From assembly GCA_030431975.1 (NCBI GenBank), contig JAUIHP010000020.1:62001-126000 (forward strand): a stretch of DNA of 64,000 nt, written 5' to 3'. The stretch is from a bacterium (GTDB lineage: Bacteria; Eisenbacteria; RBG-16-71-46; CAIMUX01). Both the position numbers and the translations under genes were made by a program. This document shows, piece by piece, positions 31,272 to 40,265 of this stretch (position 1 is its first letter; the number at the start of each line of letters is the position of its first letter). The notes under the pieces were generated by a model that was given only the letters and a program-made list of their open reading frames with translations, made no database searches and was not told the DNA's origin.

Positions 31272-32827
31272 TTCGTCGGCTCACTCGTGGGTAAAGGGTT
31301 TGAGGTCTCCGTGCCGCGACTCGGAAGGAAGATGCGAAACCGGGCCCCTCCTCCTTCTGCGTCTTCCAGCTCGACTCGTCCCAGGTTGAGCAGGACCAAA
31401 CGACGAACAATCGGGAGCCCAAGACCGGCGCCCTTGATTTTCGTCGTGAAGAACGGTTCGAAGATCCGTTCCTTCGTCTCCGCATCGATTCCGGGACCGT
31501 TGTCTTCCACTTCGAGAACCAAACCGTCGTCGACGGCCCGGCCGCGAACGACGACGGCGCCCCCTTCCGGAACGGCTTGGATGGCGTTCCCGATGAGATT
31601 GCGCAGGATCTGCCGAAGATGAGTGGGATCAACATCGGCAACCAACTCCGGCTCGAGATCGCTTCCAAGTTCAATACTCTTGACCGCCGCTTCCGGTTCG
31701 AAGAGAGACAGCAACTCGGACATGAACTCCGGAATCGCCACCGGTTCCGGGACCGGCTGGGCCGGGCGGGCGTAGTCGAGAAACTCCTCGACGATGCGCC
31801 GAAGCTGGTCGAGTTCGGACAAGATCTTTCCCGTCCGGTCGCGTTGCTTCTCGGTCATGGCCTTGTCGCGCTGCATCATCTCGGCGTAGAGCTGCATTCC
31901 CCCCAGCGGATTGCGAATCTCGTGGGCCACACCGGAAACCATGGCCCGAAGTTCGCGGTCCTGCAGCTCGAGATGACCTCGCATCGTCTCCAGCGTTTCG
32001 GCCAGGCGTCCGATCTCGTCCTTTCCCGATTGGGGAACGACACGCGTGAGATCGCCAGACGCCGGATACCGCGCCCAATCGACGAGTCCTTCCAGGGGCC
32101 GGGTCAGCCCGCGCGCAAAGACGAAGGCCAAAGCCAGGGCGAGTCCGAGACCGATGCCGCCGACCCAGAGGATGCGGTCACGAAGCGAACGAACGGCGCC
32201 CAGAAACTCGGCGTCGGCTTCAACTCCGATGATTGCGATGACCTCATCATTCAGTTCGATGGGGACGTACCCGGTCTTGCGGATCTCTCCGTCCTCTTCC
32301 GTGAAGAGTGGTCCGTCCGCCGGCCGCCCGGCGCGCGCTTCCTTCATGACGGCAGAGTTCGTGCCCAGGGTTGGAAGCAGATCCCCGATGCTCATCCGGG
32401 CATCCGTGTCGACATAGGTGCGACCCTCGAGGCTGGCCAGAAAGATGCGCCGCACCTCGGTGCGAGACTGCAGATCGGTCAGCTCGCGCAGGGCATCGCG
32501 ATAGGTCCGAAGGGACTTTTGGGACGGGCCGAATGAAAGAAGCGCCGGCACGATCGCGGGACGCAGTGCCGCGGCGGCGCTGCCTCCAACCGCGTGTAGT
32601 TTGGCCGTCAGTTCGTTCTCGAGATGTCGGCGCGTTTCGCGCTCGATCCAAAACGAAAGAACCAGCGTAAGGAGCGCAGCCAGAAGAGCGAAGCCGAGAA
32701 ACAGGCGGGTTCGGATCGCATGGATCCAGGGAACACTTCCCTTCCCCACCGGCTCGGCGCGTTGCCGAACGGCCGCAGATACGGCCGAGGATTCGGCCGA
32801 GGATTCTTTGGGAGACGCGGAGGCCAC
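31268..32827 (-). CDS. Membrane sensor histidine kinase, NtrB-like output
   Basis: About 519 residues. Two transmembrane helices (about 40-62 and 218-237) frame a periplasmic sensor domain of about 150 residues that includes LRELTDLQSRTEVRRIFL and TGYVPIELNDEVIAIIGV. Then come HAMP (LTRPLEGLVDW..., about 240-290), HisKA with His about 300 in VSGVAHEIRNPLGGMQLYAE, and HATPase_c (NLIGNAIQAVPEGG, EDNGPGI, FFTTKIKGAGLGLPIV). It phosphorylates the following regulator. The start is uncertain: GTG 32825-32827 avoids overlap with sdhB, while GTG 32915-32917 would overlap it by 59 bases. The signal sensed is unknown. Confidence 0.88.
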   Translation of the reverse strand: MASASPKESSAESSAVSAAVRQRAEPVGKGSVPWIHAIRTRLFLGFALLAALLTLVLSFWIERETRRHLENELTAKLHAVGGSAAAALRPAIVPALLSFGPSQKSLRTYRDALRELTDLQSRTEVRRIFLASLEGRTYVDTDARMSIGDLLPTLGTNSAVMKEARAGRPADGPLFTEEDGEIRKTGYVPIELNDEVIAIIGVEADAEFLGAVRSLRDRILWVGGIGLGLALALAFVFARGLTRPLEGLVDWARYPASGDLTRVVPQSGKDEIGRLAETLETMRGHLELQDRELRAMVSGVAHEIRNPLGGMQLYAEMMQRDKAMTEKQRDRTGKILSELDQLRRIVEEFLDYARPAQPVPEPVAIPEFMSELLSLFEPEAAVKSIELGSDLEPELVADVDPTHLRQILRNLIGNAIQAVPEGGAVVVRGRAVDDGLVLEVEDNGPGIDAETKERIFEPFFTTKIKGAGLGLPIVRRLVLLNLGRVELEDAEGGGARFRIFLPSRGTETSNPLPTSEPTK

Positions 32828-32858
32828 TCCGGGACGGTGCGGCCCCGCCTCCCTGGGG

Positions 32859-33629
32859 TCAAGAGTTTCCGTTGGACCCGAAGACCCGCGCGAGCAGACT
32901 CGAGCGGACGAAGTCACGGTTCATTCGGGAGATGTTCCGCATGGAAATCTCCTTCGGGCAGGCCACCTCGCACTCGCCGTGGTTCGTGCAGTTGCCGAAG
33001 CCTTCCTCGTCCATGCGCATGACCATCTCGGCGGTGCGCTTCAACGACTCCGGTTCGCCCTGCGGCAGCGAGTTCAGGTGGTGCACCTTGGCACTGACGA
33101 AAAGCATGGCGCTTCCGTTTGGACAAGATGCGGCACAGGCCCCACAACCGATGCAGGTCGCGGAGTCGAACGCATCGTCGGCAATGTCCTTCGGAATCGG
33201 AATGAGGTTCGCTTCCGGAGCCGACCCGGTATTGACGCTGACATAGCCGCCGGATTCGATGATGCGATCGAATGCTGAGCGATCCACCATCAGGTCCCGA
33301 ACGACCGGAAAGGGTCGGACACGCCACGGTTCCAGAGTGATGGTCTGACCGTCCTTGAAGTGGCGCATGTGAAGTTGGCAGGCCGTGGTTCCACGCTCGG
33401 GTCCGTGGGCGTATCCGTCGATCATCATCGAACAGGCGCCGCAGATTCCTTCCCGACAGTCGTGATCGAAGACGATGGGCTCCTCACCCTCCGCTTCCAA
33501 CGACTCGTTGACGCGATCGAGCATTTCCAGAAACGAGCTGTCCGAACTGATGTCTTCGGCTGCGTACTCGACAAAACGACCGCTGTCCCCCGGCCCGTTC
33601 TGGCGCCAGACTTTGAGCGTGAACCTCAT
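32859..33629 (-). CDS. sdhB: Succinate dehydrogenase/fumarate reductase iron-sulfur subunit
   Basis: 256 residues. Carries electrons from the flavoprotein to the quinone site. The [2Fe-2S] domain has CREGICGAC plus a downstream Cys (ERGTTACQ). The C-terminal domain has [13 protein letters not shown] ([4Fe-4S] and one [3Fe-4S] ligand) and [13 protein letters not shown]. The CxxxCP arrangement and the sequence [13 protein letters not shown] at the end fit the type B (Bacteroidetes/Bdellovibrio) enzymes. ATG 33627-33629 overlaps the sdhA stop (ATGA) and has AGGAGCTACAA before it. The kinase gene follows after about 30 bases. Confidence 0.95.
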   Translation of the reverse strand: MRFTLKVWRQNGPGDSGRFVEYAAEDISSDSSFLEMLDRVNESLEAEGEEPIVFDHDCREGICGACSMMIDGYAHGPERGTTACQLHMRHFKDGQTITLEPWRVRPFPVVRDLMVDRSAFDRIIESGGYVSVNTGSAPEANLIPIPKDIADDAFDSATCIGCGACAASCPNGSAMLFVSAKVHHLNSLPQGEPESLKRTAEMVMRMDEEGFGNCTNHGECEVACPKEISMRNISRMNRDFVRSSLLARVFGSNGNS

Positions 33630-35539
33630 TTGTAGCTCCTCTGGGTCGGCTTGCAGTGTTCGAACTCGAGCGTTTCCTTGTGCAGCTCCGCCGCCTGGTT
33701 CTCGCCCTTCCATTCCCAGACCGAAGCATGGGAGAAGTTGTCATCGTCGCGCATGGCTTCTCCTTCCTCGGTTTGATGTTCTTCGCGGAAATGACCGCCG
33801 CACGACTCCTCTCGCTCGAGGGCATCCCGGGCCATGACCTCGGCAAACTCGAGGAAGTCGGCAAGGCGTCCCGCCTTTTCCAGCGACTGATTGAGATGCT
33901 CTCCGCTTCCCGGAACCGTGACGTTCTTCCAGAACTCCTCGCGGAGTTCGGGAATGCGGGCGATGGTCTTCTTCAAGCCCTCGCGGGTTCGACTCATCCC
34001 GACTTCGTTCCACATCAGTCGTCCGAGTTCACGGTGGATGTCGTCGACGGTCCGCTTTCCGTCGATCGACAGCAGACGTTCGACGCGCTGCCGTGCTTCT
34101 TCTTCGGTTCTGCGGCACTCTTCGTGATTTTCCGAGACCGTGGGAAGATCGGCCGTCGCCAGGTCGTGGCCCAGCGTGTAGGGAATGACGAAGTAACCGT
34201 CGGCCAACCCCTGCATGAGGGCGGATGCGCCGAGACGGTTCGCGCCGTGATCAGAGAAGTTGGCTTCTCCGAGCGCATGCAGTCCCGGAATCGTCGTCAT
34301 CAGGTTGTAGTCGACCCAGAGCCCACCCATTGTGTAATGCGGAGCCGGATAGATGCGCATCGGCGTCTGGTACGGATCCTCGCCGGTGATCTTCTCGTAC
34401 ATCTGGAAGAGGTTGCCGTAGCGTTCGGAGATGGCATTCTGCCCCATCCGGTCAATGGCGTCCTTGAAGTCGAGGTAGACGCCGTAGCCGGTCGTCCCGA
34501 CGCCGTAGCCGGCATCACACCGCTCCTTGGCCGCACGTGAGGCCACGTCCCGCGGGACGAGGTTTCCGAACGAGGGATAGCGACGCTCCAGATAGTAGTC
34601 CCGCTCCCCTTCCGGGATCTCCGGTGGACGACGCTTCTCGTCCGCCTTCTTCGGAACCCAGATGCGCCCGTCGTTCCGCAACGACTCACTCATCAAAGTG
34701 AGTTTGGACTGCTCTTCTCCGGCGACCGGAATGCAGGTCGGATGGATCTGCGTAAAACAGGGATTGGCGAAACCCGCTCCCCGCCGGTGAGCGCGCCAGG
34801 CTGCGGTGACATTGCAGCCCATCGCGTTCGTACTCAGGTAGTAGACGTTGCTGTACCCGCCGGTGCAGAGAAGAACCGCGTCGGCGACCCAGGTTCGAAT
34901 CTCTCCCGTGACCAGGTTGCGCGTGACCACTCCGCGAGCGCGACCGTCGATGAGGACGACGTCCAGCATTTCCGTGCGCGAGTGGTGCTCGACCTTTCCG
35001 GCGGACACCTGCCGGGCCAGAGCCTGATACGCGCCGAGCAACAACTGTTGTCCCGTCTGTCCGCGCGCATAGAACGTGCGCGAGACCTGCGTTCCACCGA
35101 AGGAACGGTTGGCGAGAAGGCCACCGTACTCGCGGGCGAAGGGCACGCCCTGGGCCACACACTGATCGATGATGTTGACGCTGACCTGGGCCAGTCGGTA
35201 GACGTTGGCTTCCCGCGCCCGGTAGTCGCCTCCCTTGACCGTGTCGTAGAAGAGCCGGTAGACGCTGTCGCCGTCGTTCTGATAGTTCTTCGCCGCGTTG
35301 ATTCCGCCCTGCGCCGCGATGGAGTGCGCCCGGCGCGCGGAGTCCTGGTAGCAGAAGGTCCGCACGCTGTAGCCGAGTTCGGCCAGCGACGCAGCCGCGG
35401 AAGCTCCGGCCAAACCGGTTCCGACGACGATGACGGAGTGCTTTCGCTTGTTCGCGGGATTGACCAGCTTCATCTCGAAGCGGTGCTTGTCCCACTTTTC
35501 GGCGATGGCCCCGGAAGGAATGCGGGCGTCCAGTTTCAT
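33626..35539 (-). CDS. sdhA: Succinate dehydrogenase/fumarate reductase flavoprotein subunit
   Basis: 637 residues. Oxidises succinate (or reduces fumarate) on covalently bound FAD. FAD-binding [20 protein letters not shown] (about 36-55), the flavin His block [20 protein letters not shown] (about 68-87), [21 protein letters not shown] and [18 protein letters not shown] are present. The length and the split C-terminal tail ([12 protein letters not shown]) match type B enzymes. ATG 35537-35539 is chosen by AGGAG before it. It lies 79 bases after sdhC. Confidence 0.96.
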   Translation of the reverse strand: MKLDARIPSGAIAEKWDKHRFEMKLVNPANKRKHSVIVVGTGLAGASAAASLAELGYSVRTFCYQDSARRAHSIAAQGGINAAKNYQNDGDSVYRLFYDTVKGGDYRAREANVYRLAQVSVNIIDQCVAQGVPFAREYGGLLANRSFGGTQVSRTFYARGQTGQQLLLGAYQALARQVSAGKVEHHSRTEMLDVVLIDGRARGVVTRNLVTGEIRTWVADAVLLCTGGYSNVYYLSTNAMGCNVTAAWRAHRRGAGFANPCFTQIHPTCIPVAGEEQSKLTLMSESLRNDGRIWVPKKADEKRRPPEIPEGERDYYLERRYPSFGNLVPRDVASRAAKERCDAGYGVGTTGYGVYLDFKDAIDRMGQNAISERYGNLFQMYEKITGEDPYQTPMRIYPAPHYTMGGLWVDYNLMTTIPGLHALGEANFSDHGANRLGASALMQGLADGYFVIPYTLGHDLATADLPTVSENHEECRRTEEEARQRVERLLSIDGKRTVDDIHRELGRLMWNEVGMSRTREGLKKTIARIPELREEFWKNVTVPGSGEHLNQSLEKAGRLADFLEFAEVMARDALEREESCGGHFREEHQTEEGEAMRDDDNFSHASVWEWKGENQAAELHKETLEFEHCKPTQRSYK

Positions 35540-35618
35540 GCTCTTCGGCTCCTCTTGCAGCCTGCCCCCACGGTCCCTGCGGAATGGAGGCAAGAACTGC
35601 CGCTCGCGCGGACTTTGG

Positions 35619-36296
35619 TCAGCTTACGACGCGGAGTAGGACTCCGACCGGAACGGAAACAAATCCCACGACGATGACGACGGCCAGCGCGTGACCGAGC
35701 ACGCGCACGTTTTGCAGATGGCGGGGGTGGCTGACACCCAACGTTTGAAAGGCGCTCACGACCCCGTGATAGAGATGGAAGTAGAGCGCAACGGTCGCCA
35801 ACACGTAGACCCCGGCAATGAGCGGTTTCTGAAAGCTGTGGATGACGTTGTCGTAGACGTGGTGCGGCTCGAAGAGATCGGGGTGAGCGACGCCCATGGT
35901 CAGGTGAAGGATGTGGTAGACGACGTAGGCGAGCAGAGCGATCCCTCCCCACATCATGAAACGGGAAAACGCATTCGCGCTCTGGTATCGCTGGACGGCG
36001 TAGTTCTGCGGCCGCGCCCTCCGATTCTCGCCACGCAACTTGATCACCGTGACCACGTGGAGGACGAGAGCCGTGAGCAGTCCTAGGCGCATGGCCCAAA
36101 GCAGCCCCATCTCCATTCGTAGAAGCTCAGCGTATTCGTTGAGCTTCGTTTCCTCCGGCGTCGGTCCCCGACCGGCAAACACCTGAAGGTTGCCCAACAT
36201 GTGACCCACGAGGAAACCGATCATGGCCAGGCCCGTGACGGCGACCACGGTCTTCTTCCCGATCGAAGAACCGTAAAACGCGGAGAACCAACCCAT
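35619..36296 (-). CDS. sdhC: Succinate dehydrogenase cytochrome b subunit (single-subunit, di-haem type)
   Basis: 225 residues with five transmembrane helices (for example [55 protein letters not shown]). Candidate haem ligands are His in [20 protein letters not shown] and LYHGVV, the four-His set of type B succinate:quinone reductases with two haems b. No sdhD exists, as expected for that type. The enzyme anchors SdhAB and passes electrons to menaquinone or ubiquinone. ATG 36294-36296 has GGGAGGGATGGA before it. The order sdhC-sdhA-sdhB is typical of Bacteroidetes and relatives. Confidence 0.92.
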   Translation of the reverse strand: MGWFSAFYGSSIGKKTVVAVTGLAMIGFLVGHMLGNLQVFAGRGPTPEETKLNEYAELLRMEMGLLWAMRLGLLTALVLHVVTVIKLRGENRRARPQNYAVQRYQSANAFSRFMMWGGIALLAYVVYHILHLTMGVAHPDLFEPHHVYDNVIHSFQKPLIAGVYVLATVALYFHLYHGVVSAFQTLGVSHPRHLQNVRVLGHALAVVIVVGFVSVPVGVLLRVVS

Positions 36297-36366
36297 TCCA
36301 TCCCTCCCGTCCGAACGTCCACCGGACGATGCAGACTCGGCGACAACTCTTCCAGCGGAGAGGCTA

Positions 36367-36379
36367 CGAACAATGTTCG
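36367..36379. promoter_or_regulatory. Palindrome CGAACAATGTTCG upstream of sdhC
   Basis: Perfect 6+1+6 inverted repeat about 70 bases before the sdhC start. It overlaps a weak promoter-like pair on the minus strand (TTGTGA, 17 bases, TAGCCT). It resembles the Gram-positive LexA box but has a three-base centre and not four. Possible operator. Confidence 0.45.
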
Positions 36380-36432
36380 GCAATCACAAGGATTCGGACG
36401 ATGAAAACATGCCCGTTTGTCCAGTAGACCGG

Positions 36433-37533
36433 CTAATCCGAACTGGAGGAAATCCGAGATTCCAAAAATGGGGTCAACAGCCGGGCAAGACGCTTCGCTT
36501 TTCTTTCGATTCCGTCGGAAGTGAGGTGGCACACATCACTGAAAGTCTCGGCGCCCCCGGTCATCTCGGCGGCGAGATCGAAGAACGGAAGACTTTGCCG
36601 ATCGCACCACTCAGCCAGCCGCAAATTGTAGGTATCGATCCACAGCGAGTAGGTTTCGAGGTTGAGCAGTTGCCCCTTCCACCCGTAGGTCAGATCGTAA
36701 AGGTAGAAATCCCGTTCGGCTGCGGACAGGTCTTCGAAGCGGGGCCGGAGAAAGCTGACGAACGCAATCTCGGCATCCGCCGCGTGGGCCCGTCGTGCGA
36801 GACGGCCGAGCCGCCGAAGGATGGGAGCCCGGTCCCAGTACCGGTTGAAGCCCGACCGCGTGAGAGAAGCGCTCCAGGTATCGCGCACCCATCGGGATTC
36901 CGCCAGAAGGGACCGCCCTGCAGGAAGGCGCCGGTACGCCGCGTCCGCCCAGATCCACAGATCGTTCACACAGTTGTACTCGAGGATCAGGTCCGGCTCG
37001 TAGGCCAGGTACTCGGCGGCTTTGCGACTCTCCCCGTCGGAGCTGATTCCTGAGATCCCGCAGTTGACCACTTCGATCTTGTCGCGGCCGAAATGCTCGC
37101 GCAGCTTGGCTTGAAGTAGGCTCGGGTACGTCCGCTGGTTCGACATCCCTTCCACAGTGGTGGAGCCCCCGACACAGACGATTCGATACGTTCCTTCGGG
37201 CTTGGGGATGCGAACGGGCTCCGTTCGAAACCCCAGGGAGTCGGTCTGAAACGAGAAAGCACCGCCGTCAAAGTCCACCCGCCGATCGAGATTGGGGAGA
37301 TAGGAGTACCACGGAACATCCCAGAGAGTGGAGTCCAGCGCCGCGGCGAGTTCGACACGGTCTTGTCGGCCTTCGAGGACATATGGATTGTTTCGGCTGA
37401 TCCAGGCCATCCGACCGCGGGACCAGGTCTCGAGGGCCGCCCCGAAAACCAGGGCCCAAAGCAAAACCACCCCGGTCGCCCAGACACTTCGAGAAAGAAG
37501 TCGTCTGACTGAGCGATCGGGGTGGTTCTGCAT
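36433..37533 (-). CDS. SGNH/GDSL-type hydrolase with N-terminal membrane anchor
   Basis: 366 residues. One N-terminal transmembrane helix ([20 protein letters not shown]) precedes an SGNH-fold domain: block [14 protein letters not shown] with the catalytic Ser (about 119-131), block II Gly in [11 protein letters not shown], block III Asn in EYNCVNDLW and block [11 protein letters not shown] with the Asp-His pair (about 340). Such enzymes remove acyl or acetyl groups from glycans, lipids or peptidoglycan on the outside of the membrane. The ATG lies only five bases after the 3' CCA of tRNA-Leu and has no ribosome site. No alternative start keeps the helix. Confidence 0.8.
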   Translation of the reverse strand: MQNHPDRSVRRLLSRSVWATGVVLLWALVFGAALETWSRGRMAWISRNNPYVLEGRQDRVELAAALDSTLWDVPWYSYLPNLDRRVDFDGGAFSFQTDSLGFRTEPVRIPKPEGTYRIVCVGGSTTVEGMSNQRTYPSLLQAKLREHFGRDKIEVVNCGISGISSDGESRKAAEYLAYEPDLILEYNCVNDLWIWADAAYRRLPAGRSLLAESRWVRDTWSASLTRSGFNRYWDRAPILRRLGRLARRAHAADAEIAFVSFLRPRFEDLSAAERDFYLYDLTYGWKGQLLNLETYSLWIDTYNLRLAEWCDRQSLPFFDLAAEMTGGAETFSDVCHLTSDGIERKAKRLARLLTPFLESRISSSSD

Positions 37534-37538
37534 AATGA

Positions 37539-37623
37539 TGGTGCCGAGAGCGGGATTCGAACCCGCACGGGTCGCCCCACACGCCCCTCAAGCGTGCGTG
37601 TCTACCAATTCCACCACCTCGGC
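37539..37623 (-). tRNA. tRNA-Leu (anticodon GAG), CCA encoded
   Basis: An 85-base class II tRNA. The acceptor stem GCCGAGG pairs with TCTCGGC (one G-U), the T arm is GCGGG-TTCGAAT-CCCGC, the anticodon arm is CACGC-TTGAGGG-GCGTG giving anticodon GAG, and there is a short variable arm (GGG...CCC). CCA is encoded. It lies between secG and the SGNH gene, as tRNA-Leu does after secG in E. coli, so it is likely excised from the pgk-tpiA-secG transcript. Confidence 0.96.
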
Positions 37624-37661
37624 ATCCGTAACAGGATCTTCAAAACGTTGGGACGAGCGGT

Positions 37662-38153
37662 TTAGTTGCCGCCCGTGCCGGTTGGCTCCTCCGTCGTGGT
37701 CCCAGAGGGCGTGTCGCCCGAAGGTGCATCCGTCGACGTCCCGGCCGGAGGGGTCACCGCCGGCGAATCGCCGACGCCAGCGTCACCACCGGCAGGATCG
37801 GACAAGTCGATCTCCCCGGGTAGTACGCCGCTTCCGGCGGGAGTCTCTCCGCTGACCGGAGCGGAAGGCGGAGGAGTCGGAGCCGGAGTCGAACTCTTTT
37901 CGATCAGGCTTCGCGGCCCCGTGTTCGAGGCCGAGACGATGGCCAGGACCAGAGCCAGAACCATGTAGGCACTACCCAGAATCCAGGTCGCCTTCCCCAG
38001 AAAATCGACGGCGCCACGTCCCCCGAACACGGTCTGGTTTCCACCGCCGCCAAAGGCGCCGGAAAGACCGCCTCCCTTCCCCGACTGCATCAGTACGACG
38101 ATGACGAGGAGGACGGAGATGATGACGAAAATCGGAACGAGCAGAGCAAACAT
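37662..38153 (-). CDS. secG: Preprotein translocase subunit SecG with long C-terminal tail
   Basis: 163 residues. The first about 77 are SecG: helix 1 (LVPIFVIISVLLVIVVLMQ), the SGKGGGLSGAFGGGGNQTVFG loop, and helix 2 (KATWILGSAYMVLALVLAIV). SecG assists SecYE during export. The remaining about 85 residues are Pro/Thr/Ser/Gly-rich and acidic, without motif; such tails occur in some SecG but are longer than usual here. It sits between tpiA and tRNA-Leu, the same neighbourhood as in many bacteria. Confidence 0.93.
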   Translation of the reverse strand: MFALLVPIFVIISVLLVIVVLMQSGKGGGLSGAFGGGGNQTVFGGRGAVDFLGKATWILGSAYMVLALVLAIVSASNTGPRSLIEKSSTPAPTPPPSAPVSGETPAGSGVLPGEIDLSDPAGGDAGVGDSPAVTPPAGTSTDAPSGDTPSGTTTEEPTGTGGN

Positions 38154-38210
38154 GATTTAGTTCCCTTTGAACGCGTAAGGCGGAACGCTATCAGCGCCGG
38201 TAGAGAACGG

Positions 38211-38960
38211 TCAAGCGGTTTTCTCCGCTGCCCTTACGACTTCGAGGAAATCCCCGGGCTGTAAGCTCGCGCCCCCGACCAGGACGCCATCCACCCCAGG
38301 TGTGGAGAGGATTTCGAGCGCGTTCGACGGCTTCACGCTGCCCCCGTAGAGCACCGGGACCGTCCTGCCGTAGCGAGTGCGCAGCTGTTCGTGGAGGAAC
38401 TGATGAGCATCCCGCACCTGCTCGACTTCGGCCACCTTCCCGGTCCCGATGGCCCAAACCGGCTCGTAGGCCAGTTCGACCCGATCGAGATCCGCGGCGG
38501 AGAGCCGGGCCAGGCCGCGCTCGACCTGCCGGGTCAGAACCTCGTGGGTCGTTCCCGCCTCTCTCTCATCCAAGGTTTCGCCCACGCAGAAGACCGTGTG
38601 GAGACCAGCGTTGAGTGCAGACCGGACCTTGTCCGCCAGGAACTCATCGGTCTCGCCAAAGACGTGCCGCCGCTCGGAGTGGCCGACGAGCACGCTTTCC
38701 GCACCCGCATCCAGCAGCATGCGGGCCGAGACCTCTCCGGTGAAGGCTCCGTCGTCGGCCGGATGAAGGTTCTGCCCTCCGACCGAAACGCCGCTCTTGC
38801 CGAGGGCATCGGCCAGCGTGGCGATGCTTGTGAACGACGCGTAGATCCGAACTTTGACGTCACCCGTGGCGGGCAAAGGGGCCTCGGTGAAGGAACGCGC
38901 CCAGGCTTTGGCCTCGGGCTGCGTTTTGAACATCTTCCAGTTACCGCAAACGACTTTCAT
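38211..38960 (-). CDS. tpiA: Triosephosphate isomerase
   Basis: 249 residues, cytoplasmic TIM barrel that interconverts dihydroxyacetone phosphate and glyceraldehyde 3-phosphate. Catalytic residues are visible: Asn/Lys in CGNWKMFKT (about 5-13), electrophile His in VLVGHSERRHVFGE (about 94), base Glu in LAYEPVWAIGTGK (about 165), and the phosphate-binding YGGSVKPSN and GVLVGGASL. The ATG at 38958-38960 is chosen by AAGAGGAGCGATCCAGG. It follows pgk by about 70 bases and precedes secG by about 57, forming a glycolytic-secretory cluster. Confidence 0.97.
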   Translation of the reverse strand: MKVVCGNWKMFKTQPEAKAWARSFTEAPLPATGDVKVRIYASFTSIATLADALGKSGVSVGGQNLHPADDGAFTGEVSARMLLDAGAESVLVGHSERRHVFGETDEFLADKVRSALNAGLHTVFCVGETLDEREAGTTHEVLTRQVERGLARLSAADLDRVELAYEPVWAIGTGKVAEVEQVRDAHQFLHEQLRTRYGRTVPVLYGGSVKPSNALEILSTPGVDGVLVGGASLQPGDFLEVVRAAEKTA

Positions 38961-39029
38961 CCTGGATCGCTCCTCTTGAAGGCCATTCTTCCAAAGCAAC
39001 GCTGGAGAGAACGGGACGGTACGGTTCGG

Positions 39030-40220
39030 CTACGACGCCGGATCAAGCGCGGCCACGCCGGGCAGCGTCTTCCCCTCGAGAAACTCCAGAGACGCCCCAC
39101 CACCCGTACTCACATGCGACATTTCGGAGTCCAGTCCAGCTTGGGAAACCGCTGCCGCAGAGTCCCCACCGCCGACGATGGTCGTCGTTCCTCCCTTCGT
39201 AGCCGCAGCCATGGCCTTGGCAACCGCGAACGTCCCTTCCGCGAAGGGCTCCACTTCGAAGACTCCCATCGGTCCGTTCCAGACGACGGTCCGAGCCTTT
39301 CCGATCGTCTTCGCGTAGAGCTCGACCGTTCGCGGCCCGATGTCGACCCCGATCCCGTCCGCAGGAATGCTGTCGACGTTCACGATGTGCCCGGGATCAC
39401 TTCCGTCCAGGCTGCCTGAAATCCGTGTGTCGAGTGGAAGGATCAGCTTCTCACTGCCCGGTCCCTGCATCAGTTCCTTCGCCATTTCCAAACGGTCTTC
39501 TTCCACCAGGGACTTGCCCGTCTCCTTCCCTTGGGCCCGGAGGAAGGTGAACATCATCGCGCCGCCGATGAGAAGTTGATCGACGCGCGGAAGGAGATGG
39601 CCGATGACATCGATCTTTCCGGAGATCTTCGCTCCGCCGAGGACGGCAACGAACGGATGCGCGGGATCGTCGAGGGCTTCACCCAGATAGCGGAGTTCGG
39701 CCTCCATGAGAAGACCCGCGACGGCGGTCGGAAGGTGATCGACGATCCCCGCAGTCGAAGCGTGGGCTCGATGGGCCGTACCGAAGGCATCGTTGACGTA
39801 CGACTTGGCCAGGCCGGCCAACTTCCGCGCGAAGCCCGGGTCATTGCCCTCTTCTTCTTTGTAGAAACGAAGGTTTTCGAGAAGAAGGCACTGCCCGGAA
39901 GACAGCTTGGCCGCAGCCGCTTCGGCTTCCGGTCCGACGCAGTCCCCGACGAAGTCAACATCGCTCCCCAAGAGTTCCGCGAGGTGCGCAGCCACCGGGG
40001 CCAAAGAAAGTTCCGGCTTCCTCTCTCCCTTGGGACGCCCGAGATGGGAGGCCAGGATGACCTTGGCCCCCGCATCCCGAAGGTGTCGGATGGTGGGAAG
40101 AGCGGCCCGAATCCGCGTGTCGTCGGCGACGGCGCCGTCCTTCAAGGGAACATTGAAATCGACACGGACGAAGACGGGAAGGCCCGAGACCTCGATGTCG
40201 CGAATCGTCTTGCGCTGCAC
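39030..40220 (-). CDS. pgk: Phosphoglycerate kinase
   Basis: 396 residues, glycolytic ATP-forming kinase. Conserved blocks are [14 protein letters not shown] (about 16-29), [63 protein letters not shown] and the C-terminal nucleotide-binding [11 protein letters not shown] and [16 protein letters not shown]. Length is standard. The usual upstream partner gap is absent; a GWxTD-domain gene stands in that place 45 bases before it. Confidence 0.97.
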   Translation of the reverse strand: MQRKTIRDIEVSGLPVFVRVDFNVPLKDGAVADDTRIRAALPTIRHLRDAGAKVILASHLGRPKGERKPELSLAPVAAHLAELLGSDVDFVGDCVGPEAEAAAAKLSSGQCLLLENLRFYKEEEGNDPGFARKLAGLAKSYVNDAFGTAHRAHASTAGIVDHLPTAVAGLLMEAELRYLGEALDDPAHPFVAVLGGAKISGKIDVIGHLLPRVDQLLIGGAMMFTFLRAQGKETGKSLVEEDRLEMAKELMQGPGSEKLILPLDTRISGSLDGSDPGHIVNVDSIPADGIGVDIGPRTVELYAKTIGKARTVVWNGPMGVFEVEPFAEGTFAVAKAMAAATKGGTTTIVGGGDSAAAVSQAGLDSEMSHVSTGGGASLEFLEGKTLPGVAALDPAS

Positions 40221-40265
40221 GAAACGTCCTCCAGTGCTCGGGACGTTCGCGCTGGCTCGTCGTCT

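Noticed and set aside
36367-36379. LexA/SOS box upstream of sdhC
   Set aside because: Known CGAAC-N4-GTTCG boxes have a four-base centre; this has three, and the gene is not an SOS gene.
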